A DNA stretch of 64,000 nucleotides, from the NCBI RefSeq assembly GCF_900112155.1, contig NZ_FOKQ01000022.1, positions 1-64,000 on the forward strand, in the 5' to 3' direction. Under the pieces are notes generated by a model. That model worked only from the letters and a program-made list of their open reading frames with translations, was not told where the DNA came from and did no database searches. Positions 25,519 through 35,194 of this stretch are shown piece by piece (positions within the stretch are counted from its first letter, which is position 1; each line of letters begins with the position of its first letter). The position numbers were made by a program, and so were the translations under genes. The DNA is from Hominimerdicola alba. GTDB taxonomy: Bacteria > Bacillota > Clostridia > Oscillospirales > Ruminococcaceae.

Positions 25519-26070
25519 ATGGGTAATTTTACGTTCAACGAGACTAAGCTGAAAGGCGTTTATATAATCGATGTCAAGACCTATGGCGACAACCGCGGCT
25601 ACTTTATGGAAACTTATAAAGAGAGCGATTTCAAGGCGGCAGGTCTTGATTACAACTTCGTTCAGGATAACCAGTCCAGTTCACGCAAGGGCGTGCTGAG
25701 AGGTCTGCATTTTCAGAAGACTCATCCTCAGGCAAAGCTGGTGCGTGTGCTGAAAGGCGAGGTTTTTGACGTTGCCGTTGACCTGAGAAAGGGAAGTGAG
25801 ACCTACGGACAGTGGGTGGGTGCGGTGCTTTCTGAGGAAAACAAGCGTCAGTTCATGATACCCCGTGGATTTGCACATGGTTTTCTTGTGCTGAGCGATT
25901 ATGCCGAGTTTGCGTACAAATGTGATGACGTTTACCATCCCGAGGACGAGGGCGGAATAATGTGGAATGACCCTGCCATCGGTATAGAATGGCCTGAAGC
26001 GGGAGAACTGATACTCAGCGAAAAGGACAAAGTTCACCCCTCACTGGCAGAATCAAAGATTGAATTTTAA
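25519..26070 (+). CDS. rmlC: dTDP-4-dehydrorhamnose 3,5-epimerase
   Basis: A 183-residue cupin-fold RmlC. GVYIIDVKTYGDNRGYFMETY near the N-terminus, QDNQSSSRKGVLRGLHFQ (the RGLHFQ catalytic His region, about 48-65) and PRGFAHGFLVLSDYAEFAYKC are diagnostic. It epimerises dTDP-4-keto-6-deoxyglucose at C3 and C5. The gene lies 12 bases after rmlA and 11 before rmlB with good GGAG sites, so the order is rmlA-rmlC-rmlB. Confidence 0.97.
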   Translation: MGNFTFNETKLKGVYIIDVKTYGDNRGYFMETYKESDFKAAGLDYNFVQDNQSSSRKGVLRGLHFQKTHPQAKLVRVLKGEVFDVAVDLRKGSETYGQWVGAVLSEENKRQFMIPRGFAHGFLVLSDYAEFAYKCDDVYHPEDEGGIMWNDPAIGIEWPEAGELILSEKDKVHPSLAESKIEF

Positions 26071-26081
26071 GGAGAATCGAT

Positions 26082-27110
26082 ATGACTATTTTTGTAACAG
26101 GCGGCGCAGGATTTATCGGCTCGAACTTCGTGTTCCATATGCTAGATACATATCCCGACTACCGCATCGTGTGCCTTGATAAGCTGACCTATGCAGGCAA
26201 TCTCAGCACACTTGAACCCGTGATGAAGAACCCGAATTTCAGATTCGTGAAGATAGATATCTGCGACAGGGAAGCTATCTACAAGCTGTTTGAGGAAGAA
26301 AAGCCCGATATCGTTGTTAATTTCGCGGCTGAATCTCACGTTGACCGTTCCATTGAAAACCCTGAGATATTCCTGCAGACAAATATCCTCGGCACACAGG
26401 TGCTGATGGACGCTTGCAGAAAGTACGGTATACAGCGCTATCATCAGGTATCCACCGATGAAGTTTACGGCGATCTGCCCCTGGACAGACCCGACCTCTT
26501 CTTCACCGAGGAGACACCTATACACACTTCATCGCCTTATTCTTCATCAAAGGCTGGTGCTGATCTGCTTGTAATGGCTTATCACAGAACTTACGGTCTG
26601 CCTGTGACAATTTCAAGATGCTCCAACAACTACGGTCCTTATCACTTCCCCGAGAAGCTGATACCGCTGATGATAGCAAATGCGCTGGCTGACAAGCCTC
26701 TGCCTGTTTACGGTGAGGGTCTGAATGTTCGTGACTGGCTGTATGTTGAGGATCACTGCCGCGCTATCGACCTTATCATACACAAGGGCAGGGTCGGCGA
26801 GGTGTACAATGTGGGCGGACATAACGAGATGAAAAATATCGACATCGTTAAGCTGATATGCAGAGAACTGGGCAAGCCCGAAAGCCTTATCACACACGTT
26901 GAGGATAGAAAGGGTCACGATATGCGCTACGCTATCGACCCCACAAAGATACACAACGAACTGGGCTGGCTGCCCGAGACAAAATTCGCGGACGGTATCA
27001 AGAAGACAATCGACTGGTACCTGAACAACCGCGAATGGTGGGAAACTATAATCAGCGGAGAATATCAGAACTACTACGAGAAAATGTACGGTAATCGTGC
27101 GGAGGTCTGA
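26082..27110 (+). CDS. rmlB: dTDP-glucose 4,6-dehydratase
   Basis: A 342-residue short-chain dehydrogenase of the RmlB family. FVTGGAGFIGSNFVF is the NAD-binding loop, AAESHVDRSIENP near 85 and STDEVYGDL near 125 are family marks, and YSSSKAGAD near 155 is the YxxxK catalytic pair. It makes dTDP-4-keto-6-deoxyglucose, the branch point to rhamnose and, potentially, to an amino sugar made by the aminotransferases at 1551 or 3969. RBS AAGGAG. Confidence 0.97.
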   Translation: MTIFVTGGAGFIGSNFVFHMLDTYPDYRIVCLDKLTYAGNLSTLEPVMKNPNFRFVKIDICDREAIYKLFEEEKPDIVVNFAAESHVDRSIENPEIFLQTNILGTQVLMDACRKYGIQRYHQVSTDEVYGDLPLDRPDLFFTEETPIHTSSPYSSSKAGADLLVMAYHRTYGLPVTISRCSNNYGPYHFPEKLIPLMIANALADKPLPVYGEGLNVRDWLYVEDHCRAIDLIIHKGRVGEVYNVGGHNEMKNIDIVKLICRELGKPESLITHVEDRKGHDMRYAIDPTKIHNELGWLPETKFADGIKKTIDWYLNNREWWETIISGEYQNYYEKMYGNRAEV

Positions 27111-27111
27111 A

Positions 27112-28191
27112 ATGTCCGCGAAGCGCAATTATTCAACTGACTTGCTTCGTTGTATACTGATGATAATGATAACTGCACATCATATCATCGTTCATGCATT
27201 GGATCTCAAAGCTATCGGATCAGGCAATGTAAGCCGAGATCAATTTCCTTTTTCTCTGTTTTTGCTGAACTCATTCTGCATAATAGCCGTTAATGCGTTT
27301 TTCTTCATAAGCGGCTATTATTCCATCAAGCTGAAATCCAAAAAGATCGTCTTGCTGTACGTTGAGATGGTATTTTACTTATTCATCTGGTACCTGGTCA
27401 TGCTTTTTGGCAAGCAGTTCACGCTGATGTCGGGGCAATCGATGAAATACTTGTTCAACGTGGTGTTCCCCATATCAACGTACTGGTTCATGGGCGCATA
27501 TTTCCTGCTTTGCATACTTGCGCCTTTCATCAACGAATTTATCGATTCCCTTGATGCTTCAAAGCAGAAGAAACTGCTGATAACACTCAGCGTGGTGGCA
27601 GTTGTATACGGTTTTATTTTCGACTGGGACGGCATCGGCAGAGGACATACATTCCTGCACGGACTGTATATGTATTTTGTGGGTATGCTGTGCCGCAAGA
27701 ACAGTGAAAAGCTGCCTAAATCCAAGCTTTTGTATCTGGGCATATATCTTGCGACCTCGGCGGCTGTGGCATTTGCGGCTTTTGTGATGTACAGAAAATC
27801 ACATTCCACACTTTCATGGTACATTTACAGCTACAACGACCCGCTTATAGTCTTAGGTGCTGTGGCACTTTGTCTGCTGTTTATTTTCTGGGATTCATAC
27901 GGACCTATATCGGAATTTTCAAGCAGGATATCGAAATATGTGCTTGCGGTCTACCTTATAACGGTAAACCCCACGATAGTTTTCTATCCCGTAAAGAAAT
28001 TCATGGAGACCCACAACAGTCAGCCTGTTGTGATATCTTCGATAATCGTGTATTCTTTTGCACTGTTTGCCGTCTGCATATTGCTGGATTATCTCAGGGA
28101 TAAGCTGTTTGCGGCGATAGGCAGAATACTTCATCTGGAGGATATATATGAGAATATTTGTAACTGGTACTGGTGGTCAACTCGGTTATGA
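27112..28191 (+). CDS. Membrane acyltransferase (acyltransferase 3 family)
   Basis: A 359-residue multi-pass protein of the acyltransferase 3 family. The start NYSTDLLRCILMIMITAHH holds the conserved Arg and tandem His, and about ten hydrophobic segments follow. It likely O- or N-acylates a sugar. ATG at 27112 is six bases from GGAGG, which lies within the end of rmlB. Its last 44 bases overlap the start of rmlD in another frame. Insertion of an acyltransferase between rmlB and rmlD is an uncommon order. It is a different sequence from the acyltransferase at 18652. Confidence 0.85.
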   Translation: MSAKRNYSTDLLRCILMIMITAHHIIVHALDLKAIGSGNVSRDQFPFSLFLLNSFCIIAVNAFFFISGYYSIKLKSKKIVLLYVEMVFYLFIWYLVMLFGKQFTLMSGQSMKYLFNVVFPISTYWFMGAYFLLCILAPFINEFIDSLDASKQKKLLITLSVVAVVYGFIFDWDGIGRGHTFLHGLYMYFVGMLCRKNSEKLPKSKLLYLGIYLATSAAVAFAAFVMYRKSHSTLSWYIYSYNDPLIVLGAVALCLLFIFWDSYGPISEFSSRISKYVLAVYLITVNPTIVFYPVKKFMETHNSQPVVISSIIVYSFALFAVCILLDYLRDKLFAAIGRILHLEDIYENICNWYWWSTRL

Positions 28192-29035
28192 TGTTATGAA
28201 CGAGGTGGCAAAGCGCGGTCATGAGGCTGTGGGCTCGGATATACTCGATAGTGTTCCACATGACTTTGAGTATGTAAAACTTGACATTACTGACCCGGCG
28301 GCTGTTGAAAAAGTGCTTTCCGAAGTCAAGCCCGATGCTGTTGTACACTGTGCCGCATGGACTGCTGTTGACGCGGCAGAGGACGAGGAGAATCTCGCAA
28401 AAGTCCGCGCGATAAATGTTGACGGTCCACAGAATATCGCGAATGTATGCAAAAAGCTGGGCTGCAAGATGATACAGATCTCCACCGACTATGTTTTCAA
28501 CGGACAGGGTGAAACTCCCTGGGAGCCTGACTGCAAAGACTACGCTCCGCTGAATGTTTACGGTCAGTCCAAGCTGGACGGTGAACTTGCGGTAGCTAAT
28601 ACTCTGGAAAAATATTTCATCGTCAGGATAGCATGGGTCTTCGGTGTTAACGGAAATAACTTCATAAAGACCATGCTGAATGTGGGCAAAAAGTACCCCG
28701 AGGTACGTGTGGTAAATGACCAGATAGGTACACCCACCTACACCTATGATCTTGCAAGACTGCTGGTGGATATGGCTGAAAGTGATAAATACGGCTACTA
28801 TCACGCTACCAACGAGGGCGGATATATAAGCTGGTACGATTTCACCTGCGAGATATTCAGGCAGGCGGGTTATGATACAAAAGTCACCCCTGTGACAACT
28901 GCGGAATACGGGCTGAGCAAAGCGGCTCGTCCTTTCAATTCAAGGCTTGATAAGTCCAAGCTCATTGAAAACGGCTTTGAGCCTCTGCCCACATGGCAGG
29001 ACGCAGTAGCGAGATATCTGAAAGAAATAAAATAA
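28148..29035 (+). CDS. rmlD: dTDP-4-dehydrorhamnose reductase
   Basis: A 295-residue RmlD. RIFVTGTGGQLGYDVMNE is the nucleotide-binding start, VVHCAAWTAVDAAEDEE near 62-78 and ISTDYVFNGQGETPW near 100-115 are typical, and YGQSKLDGE is the YxxxK motif. It reduces the 4-keto group to give dTDP-L-rhamnose, so the four rml enzymes are complete here. The start ATG lies inside the end of the acyltransferase gene, six bases from GGAGG. Confidence 0.96.
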   Translation: MRIFVTGTGGQLGYDVMNEVAKRGHEAVGSDILDSVPHDFEYVKLDITDPAAVEKVLSEVKPDAVVHCAAWTAVDAAEDEENLAKVRAINVDGPQNIANVCKKLGCKMIQISTDYVFNGQGETPWEPDCKDYAPLNVYGQSKLDGELAVANTLEKYFIVRIAWVFGVNGNNFIKTMLNVGKKYPEVRVVNDQIGTPTYTYDLARLLVDMAESDKYGYYHATNEGGYISWYDFTCEIFRQAGYDTKVTPVTTAEYGLSKAARPFNSRLDKSKLIENGFEPLPTWQDAVARYLKEIK

Positions 29036-29051
29036 TCGGGTGGTCATATAA

Positions 29052-30116
29052 ATGTTTGACAATAATTTAAAAACTGTATTCGTGACAGGCGCGGCAGGAT
29101 TTATTGGATCGAATCTGGTGACAAAGCTGTTCGGTATGCTTGACGGTGTGTGCATCATCGGTCTTGATAATATGAACGATTACTACGATGTCAGCCTGAA
29201 AGAATACCGTCTTTCCGAAATAGAAAAAGCTGAAAAGAACAGCAAGTGCACTTTCAAGTTCTACAAAGGCGACCTTGCTGACAAGGCACTCATCACAAAG
29301 ATATTCGAGGAACACAACCCCGAGATAGTTGTGAACCTTGCGGCGCAGGCGGGTGTAAGATACTCCATCGAAAATCCCGATGCCTATATAAATTCAAATA
29401 TGATCGGTTTTTACAATATACTTGAAGCCTGCCGTCACAATCCTGTGGCGCATCTGGTTTATGCCAGCAGTTCAAGCGTTTACGGCGGAAACCAAAAAGT
29501 GCCTTTCAGCACCGATGATATGGTAGACCACCCTGTTTCGCTGTATGCGGCGACAAAGAAGAGCAACGAGCTTTTTGCTCACGCATATTCAAAGCTGTAC
29601 AATATCCCCACCACGGGATTGCGTTTCTTCACGGTCTACGGCCCTGCGGGTCGTCCCGATATGGCATATTTCGGATTCACCAACAAGCTTGTAAAGGGCG
29701 AGACCATAAAGATATTCAATTACGGCAACTGCAAGCGCGATTTCACTTTTGTTGACGATATAGTTGAGGGCATAGTCCGCGTTATGCAGAAAGCTCCCGA
29801 AAAGAAAAACGGTGAGGACGGTCTGCCTGTACCGCCTTATGCGCTGTACAATATCGGCGGCGGCACTCCCGAAAATCTGCTGGATTTCGTGCAGATACTC
29901 AGCGAAGAGCTTGTGCGTGCAGGTGTTCTGCCCAAGGATTATGACTTTGATGCTCACAAGGAACTTGTACCCATGCAGCCCGGCGATGTGCCTGTGACTT
30001 ACGCGGATTCGTCGGCGCTGGAGCGTGATTTCGGTTTCAAACCGACTATCAGCCTGCGTACAGGACTGCGCAGTTTTGCGGAGTGGTACAAGAATTTCTA
30101 CATGGGAGGAAACTAA
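29052..30116 (+). CDS. NAD-dependent sugar epimerase, UDP-glucuronate 4-epimerase type
   Basis: A 354-residue extended short-chain dehydrogenase. [18 protein letters not shown] binds [21 protein letters not shown] near 38-55 and [19 protein letters not shown] near 95-113 are marks of the CapI/LspL group that interconverts UDP-glucuronate and UDP-galacturonate, and YAATKKSNE is the YxxxK motif. The next gene makes UDP-glucuronate, which supports this assignment. RBS GGTGG eight bases before ATG. Confidence 0.88.
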   Translation: MFDNNLKTVFVTGAAGFIGSNLVTKLFGMLDGVCIIGLDNMNDYYDVSLKEYRLSEIEKAEKNSKCTFKFYKGDLADKALITKIFEEHNPEIVVNLAAQAGVRYSIENPDAYINSNMIGFYNILEACRHNPVAHLVYASSSSVYGGNQKVPFSTDDMVDHPVSLYAATKKSNELFAHAYSKLYNIPTTGLRFFTVYGPAGRPDMAYFGFTNKLVKGETIKIFNYGNCKRDFTFVDDIVEGIVRVMQKAPEKKNGEDGLPVPPYALYNIGGGTPENLLDFVQILSEELVRAGVLPKDYDFDAHKELVPMQPGDVPVTYADSSALERDFGFKPTISLRTGLRSFAEWYKNFYMGGN

Positions 30117-30117
30117 G

Positions 30118-31350
30118 ATGAAGATAGCAGTTGCGGGTACAGGTTATGTGGGACTTTCGCTGGCTGTTCTGCTGGCACAGCACAACACTGTTACCGCTGT
30201 TGATATCGTTCCCGAAAAGGTGGATATGATAAACAACAGGATATCGCCTATCCAGGACGATTATATTGAAAAATATCTGGCTGAAAAGGAGCTTGATCTC
30301 ACAGCGACCCTTGACGGCGAGAGCGCATACAGGGAAGCGGAGTTTGTTATAATCGCAGCTCCCACAAACTACGACCCCAAGAAGAATTTCTTTGACTGCA
30401 GTGCGGTGGAATCTGTTATCGAGCTGGTTATGAAAGTCAATCCCAATGCGGTGATGGTGATAAAATCCACTATACCTGTTGGGTATACAAAGTCGGTAAG
30501 AGAGAAATTCGGTACCGAGAAAATCATTTTCAGCCCCGAATTCCTGCGTGAGAGCAAGGCTTTGTACGATAATCTCTATCCCAGCCGTATCATAGTCGGC
30601 ACGGATATGGAGAACGAGGCTCTTGTAAAGGCGGCTCACACCTTTGCTGAACTTTTGCAGCAGGGCGCATTAAAAGAGGATATCGACACCCTGTTCATGG
30701 GCTTTACCGAGGCGGAGGCTGTAAAGCTGTTTGCGAATACTTACCTTGCCCTCAGAGTATCCTATTTCAACGAGCTTGATACCTATGCCGAGATGAAAGG
30801 TCTTGACACTCAGCAGATAATAAACGGCGTATGCCTTGACCCGAGAATTGGAAGTCACTATAACAATCCAAGCTTCGGCTACGGCGGATACTGTCTGCCA
30901 AAGGATACCAAGCAGCTGCTTGCAAACTATGAAGATGTCCCACAGAATATGATGTCTGCTATCGTTGAATCCAACAGGACGAGAAAAGACTTCATCGCTG
31001 ACCGTGTGCTTGAAAAGGCGGGATATTATTCCTCAAACAGCTCATGGGATTCTACCAGCGAAAAGAACGTGGTCATCGGTGTTTACCGCCTGACTATGAA
31101 ATCCAACAGCGATAATTTCCGCCAGAGCTCAATTCAGGGCGTTATGAAGCGCATCAAGGCAAAGGGCGCGACAGTCATAATCTACGAGCCTACTCTGAAA
31201 GATGGCGAAACTTTCTTTGGAAGTCAGGTTGTGAATGACCTTGAAAAGTTCAAGTCGGAGTCCGCTGCGATAATCGCCAACAGATATGACCAGTGTCTTG
31301 ACGATGTGTGTGAAAAAGTCTACACTAGAGACCTTTTCAGAAGAGACTGA
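30118..31350 (+). CDS. ugd: UDP-glucose 6-dehydrogenase
   Basis: A 410-residue nucleotide-sugar dehydrogenase. [20 protein letters not shown] is the NAD-binding start, [16 protein letters not shown] near 80-95 and [15 protein letters not shown] near 140 are typical, and the catalytic Cys lies in [14 protein letters not shown] near 260. The short type, like streptococcal capsule enzymes. It oxidises UDP-glucose to UDP-glucuronate. The frame is open upstream into the epimerase gene; ATG at 30118 has GGAGG eight bases before it and fits the family. Last gene of the operon. Confidence 0.93.
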   Translation: MKIAVAGTGYVGLSLAVLLAQHNTVTAVDIVPEKVDMINNRISPIQDDYIEKYLAEKELDLTATLDGESAYREAEFVIIAAPTNYDPKKNFFDCSAVESVIELVMKVNPNAVMVIKSTIPVGYTKSVREKFGTEKIIFSPEFLRESKALYDNLYPSRIIVGTDMENEALVKAAHTFAELLQQGALKEDIDTLFMGFTEAEAVKLFANTYLALRVSYFNELDTYAEMKGLDTQQIINGVCLDPRIGSHYNNPSFGYGGYCLPKDTKQLLANYEDVPQNMMSAIVESNRTRKDFIADRVLEKAGYYSSNSSWDSTSEKNVVIGVYRLTMKSNSDNFRQSSIQGVMKRIKAKGATVIIYEPTLKDGETFFGSQVVNDLEKFKSESAAIIANRYDQCLDDVCEKVYTRDLFRRD

Positions 31351-31363
31351 TATAAAAACACAA

Positions 31364-31410
31364 GCCACGGTATTTCCAAGATGCGTCCCGGAAATGCTGT
31401 GGCATTTCTG
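31364..31410 (+). terminator. Terminator of the rml operon
   Basis: A 14-bp stem with G-T pairs (31364-31377 with 31390-31403) followed by atttctg. The T-run is weak. The closing arm and tail closely resemble the terminator of the GDSL gene at 35477. Confidence 0.65.
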
Positions 31411-31437
31411 TCGGTAAATATTTTGCGGAGGTGCAAA

Positions 31438-31761
31438 ATGATAGGAGATATAGTAACAGTTACAGTTGACAGACCACTGGGAAGCTATCACCCTGAGTAT
31501 AAGGATATGTATTATCCCATAAACTACGGATATATCGAGGGCATCATCGCCCCCGACGGCGAAGAACAGGATGCTTATATCCTTGGTGTTGATGAACCTG
31601 TTGAAAAGTTCACGGGGAAGATAATAGCTGTTGTACGCAGGGCTGATGATGTGGAAGAAAAATGGGTGGTCTGCCCGAACGATGTTTCATTCAGTAAAGA
31701 GGAAATATCTGAGAAGATACACTTTCAGGAACAGTATTTTCAGTCGGAGATCATAATGTAA
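31438..31761 (+). CDS. Small inorganic pyrophosphatase-like protein
   Basis: A 107-residue protein that matches the short pyrophosphatase-like proteins of Clostridia: IGDIVTVTVDRPLGSYHPE, YPINYGYIEG, DGEEQDAYILGVDEPVEKF. These resemble the core of soluble family I pyrophosphatase (the YPINYGYI and D-x-D-AY active-site segments), but the chain is much shorter than the usual 170-220 residues, so the full active site may be missing. ATG at 31438 follows GGAGG by six bases. It lies between two terminators and is transcribed alone or by read-through from the nucleotide-sugar operon, where removal of pyrophosphate would fit. Confidence 0.8.
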   Translation: MIGDIVTVTVDRPLGSYHPEYKDMYYPINYGYIEGIIAPDGEEQDAYILGVDEPVEKFTGKIIAVVRRADDVEEKWVVCPNDVSFSKEEISEKIHFQEQYFQSEIIM

Positions 31762-31767
31762 AAAAAC

Positions 31768-31810
31768 TCTGCCGCGGGGTTGAAAAAATAACATCGCGGC
31801 AGAATTTTTT
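31768..31810 (+). terminator. Terminator after the pyrophosphatase-like gene
   Basis: A nine-bp stem (tctgccgcg with cgcggcaga) with an 18-base loop, followed by ATTTTTT. Confidence 0.88.
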
Positions 31811-31811
31811 G

Positions 31812-31840
31812 TTGATTTTTTTAGAATAAAGTGTTATAAT
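31812..31840 (+). promoter_or_regulatory. Promoter of corA
   Basis: TTGATT (31812-31817) and TATAAT (31835-31840) with 17 bases between them, about 60 bases upstream of the corA start. It abuts the preceding terminator. Confidence 0.8.
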
Positions 31841-31902
31841 ATATTTACAGCGGACGATGATTGGCGGTTCGCTGTAATTTTATCGTATCGGAGGACAGCA
31901 AA

Positions 31903-32820
31903 ATGTTATACTATATCAAAAACACTCTCGAAAAAGCAGAAGATACCAACAGCGGCAGACAAGGAGCTAAATATGTGGCGGTGCTTACTTCCGCTGAATG
32001 GGCAGAATATAAAGATACTTTCGATATGGGTATAGAAATGGATATTGACCTTGCCTCGGTACATTCAACAAAGGCTGAGGTGAACTACGATTCTCTGACA
32101 GGTACTTTTTCAGTGCCCAACCGCAGAAAAATATCGGGACCAAAAACGAATTTCGCCTTTGCACTTGATGAAAAAGGCATAGTTTTCATAGATGACAGCG
32201 GAATGGTGGAAAAGATACTGCATAACATAACCCGCACCAAAAAATGGGTACTGCCCAGCTTGGAAAGATTCATATATGATTTTCTCGAACAGATAGTCAC
32301 CGGAGATCAGGCTATGCTGGAGGATTTTGATAAGGAGCTTGATACCATCGAATCGAGGATACTGGAGGGTTCTGAAACCGACCCGTCGCTGAGAGTCAGC
32401 CGAATAAGGAGCGACCTCAGGGATATGCGTATACATTACGAACAGCTTCAGGATCTTGCGCAGGAACTGGAAGAAAACGAGAATAACTTCTTCGTAAAGG
32501 ATAATGTAAGATATTTCCACCTGTTCAACCAGCGCATATCGCGTCTTCACGATATCACCGCATCTCTGCGTGATTATTCCATACAGATCAGAGAGCTTTA
32601 CCAGTCAAAACTCGATGTTAAGCAGAACAGGATCATGACCATCCTGACGGTTATCACATCCATCTTCATGCCACTGACTCTGATCGCAGGGTGGTACGGC
32701 ATGAACTTCAAATATATGCCTGAGCTTGGATTCAGGTATGCGTATCCCATTGTTACAGCGGTGAGCGTACTTATTGTTATCATTAGCTTGATATTCTTTA
32801 AAAAGAAGAAGTGGTTGTAA
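31903..32820 (+). CDS. corA: CorA-family magnesium/divalent cation transporter
   Basis: A 305-residue CorA-family channel. The large N-terminal cytoplasmic domain ends in a long helical region (residues about 140-235), followed by two C-terminal membrane helices. The defining GMN motif lies in AGWYGMNFKYMPEL just after the first helix, and the chain ends in a lysine-rich KKKKWL tail. ATG at 31903 is eight bases from GGAGG. Transcribed alone from the promoter at 31812; its 3' end meets repeat copy 2. Confidence 0.93.
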   Translation: MLYYIKNTLEKAEDTNSGRQGAKYVAVLTSAEWAEYKDTFDMGIEMDIDLASVHSTKAEVNYDSLTGTFSVPNRRKISGPKTNFAFALDEKGIVFIDDSGMVEKILHNITRTKKWVLPSLERFIYDFLEQIVTGDQAMLEDFDKELDTIESRILEGSETDPSLRVSRIRSDLRDMRIHYEQLQDLAQELEENENNFFVKDNVRYFHLFNQRISRLHDITASLRDYSIQIRELYQSKLDVKQNRIMTILTVITSIFMPLTLIAGWYGMNFKYMPELGFRYAYPIVTAVSVLIVIISLIFFKKKKWL

Positions 32821-32844
32821 GGGAAAAGCATACATAAAAACGCG

Positions 32845-33190
32845 GTAGCAAACTAGTGCATTAATCAAAGCTATGCCGCGAATCAAAGCGCGCGGTCAAG
32901 CCTCGCGCTAGCAGGCTTGCGGGGAGCCACAGTCAGCAAAGCTGACTGTTAAGGGCAGAGCCCTCGCATCAAGGCGCAAAACTAAAATGCATAGCGAACT
33001 ATAAGAGAAAATCAAACTTCCCGCCCTGTCAAAAAAGGCGCGGCAATATCAAAGAAATCGAGCGTGGACAATACAACCGTCCACGCTCAAACTATGTGCG
33101 GATATTATTGCCGCGCCCGTCATCGGACAGCGATAGCGAATCCGATGACTCGACCCGAGGAACGAGGGGCGAAAACTACCAAGCCAACGC
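32845..33190 (-). repeat. Modular intergenic repeat, copy 2
   Basis: Opposite in orientation to copies 1 and 3. Left to right: the L arm (atgccgcgaatcaaagcgcg, then a hairpin of two 9-bp arms around AAA near 32930-32950), ggcgcggcaatat (about 33039), the central hairpin gagcgtggac/gtccacgctc (33060-33088), attattgccgcgcc, and the B arm ending ctcgacccgaggaacgaggg. It fills the space between the convergent corA and AlaX genes and ends within a few bases of the AlaX stop codon. It has no coding potential of its own. Confidence 0.85.
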
Positions 33191-34345
33191 TTATATATCC
33201 AACTCCGAAAAATACTTCTCGATCTCCCCGCGTCCCGCAGTAATAGACCCCTGTATCATCAAGTCCGAACCGCCGCCTTTTCCGCCAAGCGCAGAGTTAA
33301 TATCTTTTGCCATGGTGCGAAGCGGAAGCTTCTCGGAAGCGATTATATATCCGAAACCACCCTGTTCTTCGGAAAAAACAGCCACCGCACCGTCAGTCAG
33401 CTTAACAGCCTGGTTGGCTATCTCACGCATAGTGTTTCTGCCAAGCCCACGTGTGAAAACGCAGAAACTCTTTCTGCTGTCATTTTTCAACCCGCTGATG
33501 ATCTCCTCAGCAGCACGTCTCTCGTTTTCGGTGATCTGCCTTTTGAGAGCTATGTTCTCGTTAAGCAGCTTTTCCACAGCATCAGCGGTCTTTTCGGGCT
33601 TTGCCGAAAGCAGATGGGAAATCTCCGCGTTGCTTTCCATCCTCTGCCTGATAAGATCAAGTGCATCAAGTCCGCTGAGAATGTGCAGCCTTGTGCCGCC
33701 GCGGTTGCTCTCGGATGATATCACCTTTACAATGCCGATACCGCCTGTAGACGGCATATGCGGCGCACAGCAGGCGCAGTTGTCAATGCCCTCTATCGTG
33801 ACTATCCTGACATTTTCGGTCATTTCAAGCTTGCTTCGGTATTCAAGCTCCGCAAGGGTATCACTGTCGGGATAGCTTATGGTTATCGGGATGTTCCGTG
33901 CTATAGCTTCATTTGCCCTCTGTTCACATTCACGGATATCCTCGGGGGATATAACACCGTTCAGGTCAAGCAGAACTTCGTCCGAACCCATGTGAAATCC
34001 CACATTCTCATAGCCCAGCTTGTTGTGGATAAATCCCATCAGCAGATGTTCACCGGAATGATTCTGCATACGCCTTATACGGATATCTTCGTCTATCTCG
34101 CCCCGCACCTCAGCGCCGACTTCCAGCGGTGACTTGCACAGATGCACCACCTCGCCATCTTTTTCGTAGGTGTCAATGACCTCTACACCGCCGAGAGTGC
34201 CCACATCTCCCGCCTGTCCGCCGCCCTCGGGGAAAAATGCAGAGCGGTCAAGTACCACTTCGTAGCCGTTTTTTACTTCCTTACATTGTGTGACAACGGC
34301 GCTGAAACAGAACAGCATACCATCATCAAAAAGTTTTTTTGTCAT
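33191..34345 (-). CDS. Alanyl-tRNA editing protein (AlaX, long form)
   Basis: A 384-residue free-standing editing protein that would hydrolyse Ser- or Gly-tRNA(Ala). The N-terminal AlaRS-type beta barrel carries FFPEGGGQAGD near residue 35; the zinc-binding editing site is NHSGEHLL (HxxxH) near 95 and CACCAPHMPSTGG near 190. The C-terminal part, with SDLMIQGSITAGRGEIEKYF split at the end, is a DHHA1 domain. The aminoacylation domain is absent. An ATG nine codons upstream is in frame, but ATG at 34345 has GAGG eight bases before it. It follows a methyltransferase gene by 13 bases. Confidence 0.9.
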   Translation of the reverse strand: MTKKLFDDGMLFCFSAVVTQCKEVKNGYEVVLDRSAFFPEGGGQAGDVGTLGGVEVIDTYEKDGEVVHLCKSPLEVGAEVRGEIDEDIRIRRMQNHSGEHLLMGFIHNKLGYENVGFHMGSDEVLLDLNGVISPEDIRECEQRANEAIARNIPITISYPDSDTLAELEYRSKLEMTENVRIVTIEGIDNCACCAPHMPSTGGIGIVKVISSESNRGGTRLHILSGLDALDLIRQRMESNAEISHLLSAKPEKTADAVEKLLNENIALKRQITENERRAAEEIISGLKNDSRKSFCVFTRGLGRNTMREIANQAVKLTDGAVAVFSEEQGGFGYIIASEKLPLRTMAKDINSALGGKGGGSDLMIQGSITAGRGEIEKYFSELDI

Positions 34346-34358
34346 ATGATTGACCTCG

Positions 34359-35132
34359 CTATATCTTTTCAAGAATTAGTTTTATATGGGTGTTATCGGT
34401 AAAGTCGAACCCGAAATCCTTGCGTATCTGCCACGAGATATACGGCAGAGTGAATCCGTCCCTGTAAACCACCCTGTATCCATCTGGTATGCGGCTGATG
34501 AGTTCTTCCGTGGAGATAGGCAGATAGTTCTCGTGAACTTCTCTGTCCCAGTTCTGGGTATACTTGTATTTCAGCAGAAAATGCGCAAGATCGCGCTGAG
34601 TGTGTACCTTGCCCCAGACATTCTCAAAACTTTCCAGCCACTTGGCATAGCCGCTGTTCATGATGATATCAAGTTTTTCGGCATCGCAGGGAGTTTCAGC
34701 CATGCTTGCAGGACAGCTCATATCACGTATAGCCACGTACCTAAAACCGCTGTCAAATACCCTCTCCCAGAATATGCGTACATCTTCCTCAGAGCCATAT
34801 GAGTAGACCTCGTGAATGGTGCTTGAAATATTTATAAGACTCTCCCCGAAAGGTATGCCTATCTTGTCCCAGTCATCGAAAAATTCTGCATCACTGACGT
34901 TCTCTTTCGCGGCAGATATCATCTCACTGCTGATATCATAGCCGATGTAGCTGTAATCAGGGAACATGGGCTGCATGGCTTTTATAAGCTCGCCGTTGGC
35001 ACAGCCAAAATCCAGTATGTACTTAAAAGGCTCAAACACCTTATCTATAAAAAACATTTTATCGAGGATAGAGCGCTGCATACGTGTCAGATATATCTCC
35101 AGGTCTGCTATCCTGTTTTCATCGATATCCAT
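34359..35132 (-). CDS. SAM-dependent methyltransferase
   Basis: A 257-residue class I methyltransferase. The SAM-binding glycine loop is ILDFGCANGELIKAM near residue 38-52, followed by YIGYDISSEMISAAKENV. The substrate is not evident. RBS AGGAGG before ATG, and a consensus promoter 35 bases upstream (35166-35194). It probably forms a two-gene unit with AlaX. Confidence 0.82.
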   Translation of the reverse strand: MDIDENRIADLEIYLTRMQRSILDKMFFIDKVFEPFKYILDFGCANGELIKAMQPMFPDYSYIGYDISSEMISAAKENVSDAEFFDDWDKIGIPFGESLINISSTIHEVYSYGSEEDVRIFWERVFDSGFRYVAIRDMSCPASMAETPCDAEKLDIIMNSGYAKWLESFENVWGKVHTQRDLAHFLLKYKYTQNWDREVHENYLPISTEELISRIPDGYRVVYRDGFTLPYISWQIRKDFGFDFTDNTHIKLILEKI

Positions 35133-35165
35133 AGGTCAAACCTCCTGTCGGCGTAATATGTAATA

Positions 35166-35194
35166 ATTTTAGCACTTTTGCGTATGGTTGTCAA
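35166..35194 (-). promoter_or_regulatory. Promoter of the methyltransferase-AlaX unit
   Basis: On the minus strand TTGACA (35189-35194) and TAAAAT (35166-35171) are separated by 17 bases. The -35 box overlaps the stop codon of the preceding small gene. Confidence 0.78.

Noticed and set aside
33096-33875. A 259-codon open frame opposite the AlaX gene
   Set aside because: It mirrors a clear editing-protein gene and begins in repeat copy 2; its Ser/Pro-rich translation is typical of a shadow frame.
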